Positions 46,605-60,217 are shown, counted from the stretch's first letter. The stretch is DNA of 64,000 nt from Lasiodiplodia sp. COLG20 (GCA_009801085.1 VNWV01000025.1:62001-126000); one strand, 5' to 3'. Translations and numbers: made by a program. Notes: generated from the letters alone by a model not told the origin.

Positions 46605-49600
46605 GAGTTATTGCCTCGCTCGTAAAAATGCGGCTCCGGAGATGGAGAAGGGCAATGAAGATGATGGATTCAGAGGCTAGATGTGTTGGGTTTGCATGGC
46701 AGAGAAGAGAGCCACAAGAGGGATTTACCATGTTTCTAGAAGATGGTGCATGTGGCTGGCTGGGGATACCTCACACGGAGCTTAGAAACTACATAGCATT
46801 TTGGGAAGGAATGGCGGTCAAGAGAGACAGACCGACCAAAGAAGAGATAAAGAAATCAAAGAACGCAGTACTAGACTTCGGACCCTTACATCCACGTCCG
46901 TACCTACCAGCGTCTTCCTCCTTCAAGCTCTGGCGTCGCTTTAGTTTCGGCGCCGTTCCGACGCCCCGTCTCTTTTGTTCGTTCGTGCCCGACGCTTATT
47001 TCCCTCACGCTAGGATATCGTCTTCCTGGTGTTTGCGCGCGCACCTTACGTTCGGGGAGATTCACGGTGGTTGCGCCGCCGCAAGCCCGTGGCACGCACA
47101 CAACACACGGACGGATGAACGGACGGACAGATGGCGGCGGACCCTGGCGGCGGTCGCGCGCGCGCACGCATGTACGCACAAACCAGCATATGGCGTTCAG
47201 CCAGCAAGCCAGCCAGACTGGACCCTTTTTTTTTTATTCGATCAGAGGGGGCTCGGGCGCCGTGGACAGCGCAGCAAGTTCGAACGTCTGAAGTAATTCT
47301 CCGGGTGCGCACTGTTCGCCGTGGATGTAAGCGTGGCAGGGCGGACCACCTGGCTCGGAGACATTTTGCTGGCTGGTGTGGTGGTGGGTGGTGGTCAGTG
47401 TGGTGGTCGTGGCTCGTTGCCCGTGGCGGTGGCAGTGTCTGTGGGCGAACGAACGAACGACTGCGAACGAACGAAGGAAAAGGGAGGGCGTTTGGGGGTG
47501 AGGAAGGAGGGCCGTGCGGTTTTTTACTACGTGGCTGGCTCTGTGTGCGTGCGGATGGGAGATGTTTTGAGGGGAAGGCGGCCAGTGGTGAAGTGGCTTT
47601 TGTCAGGCTTGTATGTGTTGGGTGGATGGTCATTGGGAGTGTGTTTGGGTGAGTGAGGGCGGGAGAGGTGGTGCGTGCTGATTGGTTGGGTTGGTCGAAG
47701 TGGTTGCCGGTTTCGGTTGGTTGGAGCCGGGGGGTTTAAAAGGGTGAGGTTCGTGCTGTTGTGTTTGCGCTTCTTTCCTTACAATTCATTGTCCTCGGTC
47801 GTGCTATATCGAGCTGGTGCAATTTATCCACTGGCATTTAGCCATGTACTTGCATATTCGTCGCCGATTTTGTATTCCCCTTCTTGTTGGGATGAAAATT
47901 GCCAGGCTTTCGATTCATTTGTGATGATGTTGATCTTCAGCAGTACAATATAACGCTGAGACTTAGCAATGGCTCAAACTTTTACTCAGCATAACTACTT
48001 TGTGGATTCTAATCTAACTTTCGCCTGTGTTCTCTGTTGGACTGAACACAAGCAATAGGAGCGATTATCGCGAGTTCCTCGTATCCACATACTTTCGAAA
48101 CGTAAGTGATAAATTAATAAGAAATTCTCTCACGAAAGGGTAAACTCACCTGTAGTTGCATGCTCATGTCATCTTTTCGCAACCACTAAACTATGGCTGA
48201 CAAGAAATGTGGTTGACCCGTGGCTACTGCTCGGAAGGTAACCACCTGAATGAGGTTGTGTAGCGGGAGGCACAGATGACTGGCTTCAGTGTAGCATGTG
48301 ACACATCTCCTGCGGATGGCAACTCCTTCCCACTATTTAAATTAGAGAAGTACCTCGCGACCAACTCCCCTTTCGCACGGCAAGCTGAGGGCCTACTCAG
48401 GCCCCATGGACTATGCTTTGAATAGCTCAACAAGATTACGACTTACTTTCGGCGTCTCTTCTGTCGCAATGTTCGTCACTCCCGCGTCTTTTCCCAAGGA
48501 ATTGAGTATCAATCGCAAAGCGGAACGCGATGCGCATCATCATGATTCAAGACTGCGGAAAGTGTTGAACGTCTATCATCGCTTATTTCCCACAATACAG
48601 CAAAGTGATGTTCATCACCTCCAGAAATTAAAACGTTGAAGGTAGGTCTGAGCATCAAACTTAGCCTTAGTAGCTTCAAAACGCGACAGTTCCTTGGTGG
48701 CTTCAGTCACTTGGCAAAAATCAAAGTAACAGCCATACTTCTACGGACCTTTACTACTCCCAATAGATAACCTACCGTAGCAATGTCAAAGTTATACATA
48801 TCAGAGCCTCTCAATATTATATCTCATTTATACTGTTTAAGTGCCAAGATCATGTGCAGACACCCTTCCTCACACGTCAAATGGACACGCACCCAAGCTG
48901 AAATCTGGTGCCGCGTCATGTCACCCGAGTGCTCCATTGAAATTAGTACATCATGCACATGATAGAATAAGTCAATAGAACCTTAGTGCTCTCCATGTGA
49001 TGTATGCTATTTTCCATTGCTTCCAAACATGATGTTCACATATTTAATACGTATTCTTGTTTCGTTATCTAAGGCCAATGGATCCACGCCCCTTACCTTT
49101 CACTGTTTTCAGAAAGACAAAAGGCAAGTACTTGTGCCCTCTGCATTGGGCTGACTCAAATTACTTGTTTTCGCGTGTTTCTCTGTTTCCCCTTGGTTAG
49201 AGTTCGCCTAAGGTTGCTGCGTGTTGAGCTTTGCGCGGTGAAAATCATGAAAACTCCCCATACGTGCACCGCAGCATCAAGATATAATGGTGCACAGCAT
49301 CTTTCTTTCTATAAAGGGGCGATGAAAATTGAGGAAAGAAAATGTAAAGTACAACCAAATCGTTTATCAGTTTGGAAGAGCACTGGTTTATGTGCTCACT
49401 CTACTCCCGCGAGTGGCTGTAGATTAGGTTTTTGATTTCGTTTAGATCCGAACGACAGGATAGTCGGACACTCTACCGAAATCTATCATAGTCGACTCCA
49501 GAAGATGCACTTTTATACCATTCTAAACGATGAGAACCCCGACCACGTGCACAGTCACATTGCCGACCACTGCTGTCCTGCCGAACTTTGCCTTTCACGT

Positions 49601-50088
49601 GCAAGGTCAGCCAGACTGATTGCGCAGATGATCTAACATTATTAATGTGTCCATGTGTCTCATGCTGTTCCGAATCAAGGCTTGGCGGAATTTTGTTGTT
49701 GTCACAAATCAAAACTGCATCAACCCACAAAACCAACTTCACCCCAGCTTTGGGCTACCAAACTCCCATACATTATTGGGACTATAGTTCCATGCCAAGA
49801 TAATGTTGCTTGTTTGAAGATAGAATAAATAACTCCTATAGGGGCGACACATAATTCATATAAATTTTCCTGATAAAGCTCTTTTATAGAGTCTACAAAG
49901 TAGTTGAGATAGATTTGAAGTATTTGTGTTGTTCTGGCAAATTCTTACAATTTTGAAGGAGTTGCGAGGGAATTTTTTGTGGGCTCGGCAAAGTGTCCGA
50001 TCAGCAGCAAAAACCAGTGCAAATAGCTTGGCGCTGTAGCCTTGAAAGCCTCCCCATAGCCTCGTTCTGTGCAACTCGGTGTAGCATC
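46605..50088. other. Intergenic region with a GC-to-AT composition change
   Basis: 46.6-47.7 kb is GC-rich with G-rich low-complexity stretches and an imperfect (CGAA)n run at about 47445-47480. From about 47.8 kb to the HET pseudogene the DNA is AT-richer, with lines near 30 percent GC. Open frames (up to 222 codons at 46628-47296) have no recognisable content. No intact gene or transposon end was seen. Confidence 0.6.
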
Positions 50089-52753
50089 ATGGCTGATCCC
50101 AACGTTGATGGGGACCAAATTCTCGAGGCCCAGCTTTACGAGGCCCAGCAACTGGCTCTGGAGCTGTTCACCACGGTAACGAATCAAACTGCTCAACAAG
50201 CCATTCCACTATTGCAGCGTTACAAGTGGAATGTTCAGGTGTGTCAGCACTCATATCCAAATATTACATTTACTATGCACTAAATCCTTAGAAGATTGCA
50301 GTAGCCCGGTTCTTTGATGATGATCATGATCCCGCTGGAGAGAGACCTGCATTCCCACCTGAGCCCGCACTTCCGACAGGTTTAGTGCCTTCTCTCAGTA
50401 CCAATCTCCCAAACGCAGTTCCATGGGAAATTGCGCGGTCTACTTCCAAAAGCCTCAGTGAGAACTCCGAAGAATTTTTCGGCCCCTTCGTAAAGGACGT
50501 TGTTCAAGGAACAATGCGTGTAATGTCATCATTCATCAAGCCAATTGTCAAACCATACAATCCGTACGAGCATGAAAGTTCGTACAGATCGTGGAAGAAA
50601 AGAAATCCCGACAAATCGTGGCATAGCACTGTCCAGCAGTACAAGGAATCATGGACGGTAAGCCTCCTTCCAGTTTAATAGGATTCGCTGGCGTTGGATC
50701 GGCATGACCAGAACCTGCCACAATTCTCGCATTCTCCCATGCAGAACCCCGACTCCATACGGCTCCTGAAATTTGACGATACGAGCGATGATGACATAGT
50801 TACATGCTCGTTGCAGGAAATCAAATTTTGCGAAAAGCCACACTATACTGCACTCTCGTATGTGTGGAATGACCATGGGCCCATCATGAATAGGCACCTT
50901 GAAGAAGAGAAGCTGAGGCAAAAGAAAAACAAACTCAACCCGCATGATCAAAGCACTATTGTTTGCAATGGAAGGGCTCTGAAGGTGAAGGCGAGCCTCT
51001 CTGCGGCGATTAAAAAACTGAGGAAAGACCTGAACGGACGATACATTTGGATAGATTCCATTTGTATTAATTAAGACGATGAGCGTGAGCAAAGCGCTCA
51101 GGTTGCGAAGATGGCCAAGATATACAGCGTTGCTTTCTATGTTTTCATCTGGCTCGGTGGAAGACATCCAGAGCGTGACACTGTACTCCCTATTTGGGAC
51201 ATGACCCCAAAGTACCCAAAATCTCCGGAAGATATCCCAATTACGTTCGGCGGGAAGCAATTTCCAGTCTCAAAGAACTCATAGAGGGGTTAACCTACAT
51301 CTTGAGCACATCTGGAATATCGCGTCAGTGTTTCTTCTTGATAGGTGGTTTCAACGGTGAGTGTTCTTCCTACCGATCGAGCTCCATAGCTAATCATATG
51401 TGATCAAATACATTGTGCGGACGTTGCAAGAGTTCTTGCATGCAAAAGCCTTCGGATTTTACTACGATGAGTACTATATACCTACCTCCCACGTAAAAAG
51501 CGCCGTCTCTTGGTTACAAATGTCTCAGCCCAAAGTCTCTAAGATCCCGTTTATTAGAGAGGTGTGGTATCGAGAGGCCTACCCGATATTCGAGCTTCGG
51601 GACCAATTCCAACGCGGAAAGATTTTAGATCTTTCAGAAAATGTTCTGATAAATGCCCAAAGGAGCTCTTCTAAGCCACAAGACCACATTTTTGGCATTC
51701 TCTCATTGACGGATCCTTCCTCGCTCGAAATACAAGGCCGCCCAGGAGATATCCTGGAGCCTGACTATGGAAATCCCTTGGAAGAGGACTTCATTGACCT
51801 TGCCCGGCGACTTATTTATGGCAAGATATGACTATCCGTTCGCTCTTCAGTAAGAAATTCAAACGAAGCTCGTCTCAAATGGAAAGAAGAAAACGAGTAC
51901 GGATCTTCAAAACAGACGATAGGTCTCACAACTCCTGATGAGTTCCTCAACGAAGACAACAGAAAATGACTTACGAATATATGGCCTGACTTAGATGGGC
52001 TTCGGACTGATGCGTTCCCATTTTGGGTACCAAAACTGCTTCCGATTCCGGGCACGCAGCCCTATTCCCTTAGAGGAAGCAACGCTTTTTCTGCCGCTAC
52101 TTCCATGGATTCATCCTTTACGATCTCACATGATGGGCGTACGTTAAAAGTACCCGCAGCGGAGACTGATACTGTCAAGTTCCAAGTGCCAGTATCCGGC
52201 GTCGGAGACAAAAGTGAACTACGGGCCGAGCCTGTGAGAGGCTTCTGGTCAAAGGTCAAGCCTTCCTTCGATAGGAACCTGGGACCCAACTCAATCTACA
52301 AGCACACTAGGGAGCGCATCCTCTCCGCTCTTTGGCGGACGTTGCTTAACGACTTGTGGTACGGAAGGCACCCTGCACCCGAGAATTCGGAAAGTGACTT
52401 CACCCGATGGCTCGCGCGTCTGGATCCTCCCTCGGAAGTGCGAGACTCTCTTGGGTTGGACTACACGCCGGATCCGGGGCCAGAGCATCGGATGTGCACT
52501 CACCGCCGCTGCCAGGACGAGAGCGTTCTTCGTCACGGAAAAGGGCTACTACGGCCTCGGCCCGAGCACAGTCAAACGTGGGGATTCTGTGATGGTCTTT
52601 CCTGGAACACAGGTTCCTTATCTGTTCCGGTCGCACATGGTACTGGGAAATTCGTGGGTGTTGATCGGGGAGACGTACGTTCACGGCATCATGCATGGAG
52701 AAGCATTACAGATTGGTATTGGTTTTCATATCATTGATATTGTTCAATGCTGA
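50089..52753 (+). pseudogene. Broken UBA-HET domain gene
   Basis: Exons 50089-50238, 50292-50657 and 50745-51074 join in phase and encode 281 residues before a premature stop. Residues 10-60 look like a UBA-like domain (LLQRYKWNVQKIAVARFFD). A HET domain then begins: YTALSYVWND and IWIDSICIN. The next codon is TAA (51072-51074), where HET proteins have Gln; reading on in the same frame gives DDEREQSAQVAKMAKIYS and VFYVFIWLGG-like HET sequence, so the stop interrupts the domain. Further breaks follow. The LLDRWFQR block is in another frame by about 51345. The acceptor expected before TLQEF (about 51410-51440) lacks an AG. The C-terminal block changes frame near 52470-52500, after LARLDPPSEVRDSLGLDYTP and before FFVTEKGYYGLGP, which is followed by GETYVHGIMHGEA. 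HET proteins trigger incompatibility-type cell death in fungi. This copy should not make a full protein. Confidence 0.85.
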
Positions 52754-53354
52754 GTAGGGCGTTAAAGGTTCGTCGAAAGCCTCGGATGATGTATTCTCGC
52801 TGGATTTGCGCACAGGTGCTGTTGGTGCGTGGATTTTTGCACTCATTCTTCATCAGACGTTGGCTTCACTTGTTCATATTTGAATTTTGTACAGTAAAGA
52901 GCAAATTTGAACTAATCTATGGTATACTGCCTTAATGAAACTGTAGCAACTTGACATTTGAATATGTCTACTTACAACACAAGTCACCGAGGAGTGAAAG
53001 AAGCATACGTTGCCAGATAGAGAATCTAAGCTAACAGAAAACCCCAAACGATAGTCCCCGTCAATACTTGCCAATTCAAAGAAGCTGTTCGGACTGTAGC
53101 ACACGTGGCCACATGTAACCCGGCAGTCTGGTTCTTGTTGTGCTCCCGACAGACTGGCTAGAAAAAGGAGGTTGCAACCGCACAATCAAACTGATTCCAC
53201 TGCCTTGTCTCAGCTCCAGCACCATAAACATTTGAGGATGCAGTTCATGCCCTCGACCGTAAGCACTAGCAGACGCGCGGAAGATCACTGCATCGGCGGG
53301 CCTTGAAACCCTCAGGTTGACGAGTCTCGTGCATCTTCCTAGACGCGATCATCA

Positions 53355-53364
53355 CCCCCCCCCC
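53355..53364. repeat. Poly-C run
   Basis: Ten consecutive C in non-coding DNA; prone to sequencing-length error. Confidence 0.9.
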
Positions 53365-54716
53365 TATCTACGGTCCGGTTCTCTCACATGCAACACGTAG
53401 AGAGTCGCCGGTGGCTATCCATAGTTTTCCACACCTCGCCCGATCTGGCTACCCGCAGCACTCGAGACGACCGGTCGATCTGAAAATGGACTGATTGTTG
53501 GCCCCGCGGAGACGCGCCGTTGGACTAGCACGACCCCGTATCCGTAACGGTCAACCACATCCAGAAAAAAAACTCTCTCAACTCTCAAAATAGCGAGGAA
53601 AAAGAAAAGAAAGAAAAGTTAAATAAAACTTAAAATCGACGACGACCAACGGACAAGCACCGTCGTCGACATGTGCCCCTCATAGGACACAGGAAGCTGA
53701 CAAAGTCCAACCCAATAATGCACGCACACCCTCACCACCTTACCTAAAGGAAAACGGAGCCCCACCGCATGCACTCCCCTGACCCCGTGCTTAAGTGCAC
53801 CACATACACGAACGTTGAATCAAAGCCCAGCAGCGATTAATAGCGCGGGGCAGCGGACGCGCGCGCGCACGCACCACCCACAACTGGGTTTACCCCATCA
53901 TCAACCATCTCAGCTCACAAAAGAGGAAACGTCTGAAGGCAGGGTGAAGGAAAAGGGACGATCGACTCATGACCACGGAAATTTCGCACGCACCAAACTG
54001 CCCGCCCTTCGAATCCTTCCATTGCCCTTCCATAGAACGCCCGTGTCCCCTCGATTGTGATGATCCCTGTTCCTAACTGCCGAACAAGCCACGCTCTCCC
54101 GGCCAAAGCCGAACCACAGCGCCACCAAGGGTCGTCACGACTCGCCAACCACACACTCCCTGGCCTTCCACCACCTTCCTTTTGAGCGCGAGGACCACCA
54201 GACTCAAGGCGTCCCTGATCCGTCCCCCCGAACGCAGCCACCCGCTTTGGGCCACGAAGGCTAAAGGGGAGGCGCAGCCACTCACGCAAGAAAGAAAAGG
54301 GCGAAGGTCCGTGCGCAGGCTGCTGGCAGACAGTGTCGATCAGGCGGGCTCCCAAGGTGGACGGCACGAACGCGCGGGGCGGCGGGAGGCAGGAGCTGAA
54401 GATGAGGTGTGATGAGTGGGCAGCGACGCGATCCACACCGGCGTGCGCAGGTAGGGCGGACGGAGCAAGGCGGAGCCCTGCACTGCCAGCTCGTGGATAG
54501 TAGGTAAGGCGGGCCGGGCACAACCACATCGAACCCCAAGCCTACAAGCCCTGACGTCGGCCCCTCTCTTGCTATCTTTTTCCCCCCTTCCCCGAGTCCG
54601 TGAGTCTCAGGACGCCTGAAGCTCTGGCCCCTTTTCTTTTGGGCGATGTGTTCAGGCGTCCTGGAGAAATAGAGATAGAGGACGTGCGTGAGGATAGAAG
54701 AAAAAGGGAAGAAGAG

Positions 54717-54729
54717 GTGTGTGTGTGTG
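54717..54729. repeat. (GT)n microsatellite
   Basis: Six GT units in tandem in the gene-poor region. Confidence 0.85.
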
Positions 54730-57700
54730 CACATACCAAGACGTGCGTGCGGTCGTCCGCGCTCCCGCGATAACCACAGTGCGGTCCTTGCCCACCCACT
54801 CTCTTTGCAATGCCCCTCTCTGACTGGACTAACAAGACCCACCACCCCCGCCATATCCTTTTCCCCAGGTGGCCCGAATCACGCGTGCGCCATGATCGGC
54901 CGACGGCCGTTTGTCAATCAATCCCAATCACGCGCATGTATGTGCGACAAGGAGCTATCGACTCCCAACTGCCGAGGAACCGTGAGGACCAAGAAAACTA
55001 TAACTCAGATGCCGAAAAGCTCGGTCTCGATCGTAGTCAGTTCGCCTTTGTAAGCTTCCCGCGTCCCATCAAGGTACTGGTGTGTGTGCGTGGGCACGGT
55101 GCAACCACGAGAAAAGGCTGACCGTTGGATAGCCGCCGGGAGCCGGCGGCAGCGGGCGGATGGGCGGTGCGCTGAATGCGTCGCCCACCCTTTCTGTGCG
55201 TGGCTGTTGATTATTCTCGACTCAGACTGACAGGTCCGCGCACCATCGCAACTGCCGGACACGTGCGTTGGCTTTCAGCCCGCTCTGGCTTCGATGCATG
55301 CTGTGATCTACACGTAAAGTTCGTAAGGCTGATGAGTAGAGTGCCGTGGTGCATGAACACGCGCAAAACAAGAAATAACAAGAAAAAATTAAGGAGTTAC
55401 AGCTTGGCAGGATAGGATGCGGCTGCTGCTGTACAACGGTCCATAGCTGATGTCAGCATCAACTGCATAGGTAGCCAAACAAGACGGTGAGGGAAGGCGG
55501 TGAGAGGAGGCGGAGGACCAACTGTAATCGCACCTCATCCCGTTCATGCGCCGAGTCGTGCGTGCTCAAAGACGAGATGAACCCGAGTCGCGCACGCACC
55601 GAAGCCTCCTATCTTCCTCCTCTTTGCTTTGAAAGCACGCAACGGCTCGATTGGACGATCATCAAAAAAGTACCGCACGTCAAAGGGCAACTGCCGAGAT
55701 GAACAGGCCAGTTATATCTGACCGGTATTTTTGCGTCTGTCCGCTTCGTGTGGTATGAAAAAGATGACAGTGCGCAATGACTCTTCCAACTGCCGGTGCC
55801 CAGGAGCACGGCGCTGCTTGGGCCTTTCTCTCTGCTTAATGCCGCGATTCATGATGGCCACTCACTCCCCAGTTCAGCTCGGAGCAGCTTAGAGGGACAC
55901 TGACAGTGGTGTAGTGCCTCCCTTCCCAACTGGGCCATGGCTGAGTCCGTACTCAACGGGCGGGATAGAACCAAGTAGCGCCGCCGACGTCTTCAGTCGA
56001 GGGGATTATTACTCGCATGCCGAGCTTCTAAGCTAAATGGATTCGGGGCTTAGCACAACGGGGCGGAGAATATTCGAGCTCGAGCCCACTGTCCCGCGGA
56101 GAAGGATACACTCTTCGGACGCTGACATCTGAACCAGACATTTGGGCGCACGTGTGGATCGTCCAGATAGCCAGATATTGGATTTAGCTAGTCCCGGAAA
56201 GACTACGTGTACTTCCGACAAGAATGTTTGGGGAAATCCAATTCTGTTGATATTGGTTGAAGACGGGCGGTGAGGCACGGTCCTTGGGAGCGTGTAGGCA
56301 AACCGAGGCAAAAAGAAGGTAATCATTGAAGCATGACCTGAGCGGTCAAGCCGACTCGTGGCTCAAGTGGTCAGTAGAGAGGTTTGGATGGTGGTGCGGG
56401 GTGGAGCGGAGGCAGCGGAAGTCACGGCTTCGCCGCTTTGCTCTCCAAATCACGAAGCGAGGCTGAGTTAATCAAGCGTGTGGATCGAGCGTTACTGACT
56501 GATCACGGCATTTCTTTCAGCCTGCAGGCAATGAAAGAATTGCTGCCCGAGCAGAGAGCAGCGAGTGGAGATGCGAGTCAGGCGCGCACGCGAGACACGA
56601 TAGGAGGTGCTTCGCTTGCGTCGTGGTCCGTGGCGTTTTCCGCGTCCGCTGTTTCGTGAGGTGCCAGCGAAGGGCATCGAGAAAACAGTATTGATATTGG
56701 CAGGGCTGGCAATAATAATGGACCCTGAATAGCAGCCGGCAATGCTTAGTCGTGCAGGCCCACGCGCCACCTGTGCGTGTTTCATCGACGCGCTGTTTCA
56801 AGGTGTTGCAGAGAGAGCGACAACCGACGGGCCTGTTCTGGAGGAGACAGTCGACGTTGGAGGTTGTCGTTCCTTGTTCCAACCAAGCATGCTGTCACCC
56901 GCACCTAAGCTCGGCGCTACAAGAAGCATGATTGTGGCACTAGCCAACGGGCCGGGACCGGTTTGTCGCGGCAGTCGGGCGAGGAGGCTAAGCGACTGGG
57001 TTCGGTTCGGTTGTTGTAATAGAGGAGAGCGGAAGGAAGGACATGGCAGACCGGTCGTAAGCGAGCAGCAAACTAGTGGAGGTGAGCCGGAAGCGGCGAC
57101 GCCCGACCAGACGGGCTGAAAACGACGAGCTGCTGCGGCCTGACTGTAGGGCGGGATTGTACGGTAGATCTCAATACGGCGGCAGAGGGGCGAGGGTGGA
57201 GAGGAAGAGGGACGAACGTGAGGAGAACATCAGCCTTGGTGCCGCGTCGCTCTTACCCGGCAGCCGTGCATCACTGATCACCGTCATTCCGCCCAACGCC
57301 GCCGCGCCTTCTGGCCTTCGCTGCCCGCCCTTGCGCCCGCTGCCCGCTGCCCGCCCGCGACGACAATGCCCTCCGCCCATCATCTGTTTCGCTGACCGTC
57401 GCGCGCCGTTCTCAACCCGCCCGCCCCTCCTCCACATCTCGCAACGCACCGCACCGCACGCTATTCGCTGCTCGGCCCAGCTGCCTCGCTCCCCCCTCGG
57501 CCGCCTCCGCGATGCGCCTTCGCCCACTCGATCGCTAACGATGATCTCACCTCACCCCTCGCCCTCTCTCTACACGCCCTGCGCCCTGCGGTGCTGCTTG
57601 CCACGCCACCACCTCAGCCCGGCCGCGCCCAGCCCGGCTCCAGCGCATCGTGCCCCCTCACCGCCCAACGAGAAGCGCAGACACAGAAAATAAAAAAGAA

Positions 57701-58021
57701 AAAGCAGGGCAACTCGTAGCGCTGACCACTGCCTGTCAGCCCACTTCCACGCACGCAACTGCAACTGCACAACGCACGACGCACGCACGAACCCCCCCAT
57801 GTCCCAATCTCCACACTTTTGTGCACATCCCGCCTCGTCCTCTGCCATTCATCAGAATCCTGCCTGCCCCTCCCTGTCAGGCCCACACGTGCGGCGCGGT
57901 CCTACCTCCGGTGCGCGTTTATGGCCCGGCCCGTCCCCGATCACGATTTAAATAAAAAAACCCGCTGCCCGGTCAGTTATTTTTGCACGGTAGGGTTGGT
58001 GCCCGCGCCCCCTTCCTTCGC

Positions 58022-58126
58022 GCGCCAGCCCAGCCAGCGAGTACTAAGAAAACCAGCCAGCTAGCTAGCCGTGCGAGCAGAAAGCCCAGCCCAAAGCAGA
58101 CCCAGCGCAGCCAGCCAGCCAGCCAT
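58022..58126. repeat. Imperfect CCAG/CAGC tandem-like cluster
   Basis: The tetramer family CCAG/CAGC recurs many times in about 100 bp (for example three consecutive CCAG units near 58100-58115), interrupted by unique bases. It is low-complexity DNA rather than a dispersed repeat. Confidence 0.7.
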
Positions 58127-59283
58127 ATCCACGCGAAACAGATGATGATTATCGCGCACTACTTGTCAGCACCAGCGCGATGATGATTAGCTGCCGATTA
58201 GCTGCTGCTGCGCTGCGCACGCTCCAGCCCTCGCGACCCGAACCATGCCTCTCGCTCTCCTCTCTCTCTACCTAATAAAGTAGGCATCTAGCGCGCTTTG
58301 GTCCAAGGTACGTACCCCTTCCCTGCTAATTTTCTTTAAATTCGCAAAGTAAAATGGGTGTTACTTTTTGTGCCTGCCAGCCCAGCTTCTCCTATTAATA
58401 CAACTGTGGCTATTGCGATGGTCATGACATGATCACTGCTCGCGCCACCCCCGCTGTCTGTCGTCGGTGGTGGCTGGCAGGGTAGCCGACCATGGTCCAC
58501 TCAGTAGTGGCTGACTGATGATTGCGCAAAAATAACGAAGGAAAAAGAACAACAGAATCGAAGGGCAGAAACCAGAAAAGCCCCGATTAGCCCCGCAATC
58601 AGCAAGAAGAAACCCAGCGCCACGGTCTCACGGTCTCGTGGTCACTCTCTTCTCTCAGCCAGCTATTGCCTACTTTGCGTGAACAAATCATACGACGCGA
58701 CCCGCCCCTGCAGCAGCAGTCCTCAGGGTCCCCGAAGAAACGGGGCGAAGGAGACAACGTGCAATGGATGGGGGGTGGAAGGAAGGAGGGGAAAAACCGC
58801 GCAAACCTCTCTACCAAGGTGCTGGAAAGACGAAGCCGGTGGTGATGGTTGGCGAAGAATCGCCACATCGTTATTCGCGAGGTAGACAGCTTTCGATCGT
58901 CCGGTCCCCACCACAGCCAGCCAACCCATCATAACGTGTTGGCGGCAATGCAACTGTGGGCTCACACATGCCGGAGCATGAATCGCCACACACGCAAAGG
59001 GGGGTGGTGTGTACCGCAAACAGAAGCACGGCGGTAAAAGCGCGCGCGCGACCAGACGGTCCCCTCTTTCCTGATCTTGCTCGGTGTAGAAGGCAGCTCC
59101 GTTTCCTCATCGTCAGATGAGTGGCCTTGATGTCACGATGCATGGTGCTGGCATTTACTGGCACCGCCCCGTTCCAGAGTAGTGAAGTCTGGTACGAGAC
59201 CGACTAGGGTGTTTGCTGGCTTTGCATAACACACCTAGTGTAAGATGTACTGTGTAGCCTATAGTCTGACGACTGATCTTGAA

Positions 59284-59311
59284 CTGACCGACTGACCGAC
59301 CGACCGACCGC
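59284..59311. repeat. (GACC)n tandem tract
   Basis: About six GACT/GACC units in a row (GACCGACCGACCG) in non-coding DNA. Confidence 0.85.
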
Positions 59312-60217
59312 CGGCAGATCCGTCATCACCCCGGGATTTTATCCCCGGTCATCAACGATCCTCCTCAGCACGCCCCCGCGCGCAGGAAGCAGATCAATCC
59401 TTCAGCTAACTTGTCGATTTCTTCGCAGATATGCCGAATTTTTTCTGCAGGATTCCTGAACTACCACCGCCCCCCTGCCCCGCCCGTCTCCACCGCCGTC
59501 GGATGGACCCGGGGCTGGGAAGGATGCATTGATCGAATAACAAGAGCCGAGGCTGGGCGATTGCTCGTGATGATGGAGCAAAGGCAAGAAAAGTGGGTAA
59601 AGGATCATCAGAACCAGTCAGTGGGGTTGCTGCTGGTGCCCAAAACACTACACAATACTTTGCTTGAGGCTGTGTCCTATAGTAGGTAGACAAGTACCGC
59701 GATGTGTGCCCAAGAGAGGAAGAGCCGCTTAGCCGTTCGTAGAACCGCCCGTCCTTTCTCGGTGTGTCTGTGTTGCTTATTACCCCTGGACCCTTTATAC
59801 GCGCGCGCACCTGACCCAAGGCAAGACTGGAACATGGCCAAGCGCATCCAAACTCCCTACTCACTCTCACGGGCACGCGAAACGAAACACCAAGTTTTTG
59901 TTTTTCCTTTCTCCCATAAGCATTGGCCCCAAAAACAAGCCCAACGTCCACTGCCCACGATCATCAAACCCACCAATATTCATCAAAAACGTTTCTTTTT
60001 TCCAATTTCTTCTCCTTAGCCGCAGCGTAGCCTCGCGTCGCGCACGCGCGCGTGCGTGCGCCTCGTATGTACAATACGTACTTCGTCCATGCAGAAGAAG
60101 GCGCACCCTACTCGATCGAGCCTTAACACCGGCTCTGCTATAGCCCACACGGCAGCTTGACAGGTACACACGACGACGGGCCCATCCCTGCGTGACGTGC
60201 ATTCCAGTCCGTCTCGT

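Noticed and set aside
46628..47296. 222-codon plus-strand frame
   Set aside because: No conserved motif, and its second half is simple, skewed sequence.
51060..51085. Splicing that would remove the HET stop codon
   Set aside because: No plausible donor lies just upstream, and the coding frame is conserved directly on both sides of the stop.
56355..56480. tRNA A-box-like string (TGGCTCAAGTGG)
   Set aside because: No B-box at the proper distance and no cloverleaf can be drawn.
57076..57693. 205-codon plus-strand frame in the gene-poor region
   Set aside because: It is Pro/Arg/Ser-rich because of C-rich DNA, with no domain.
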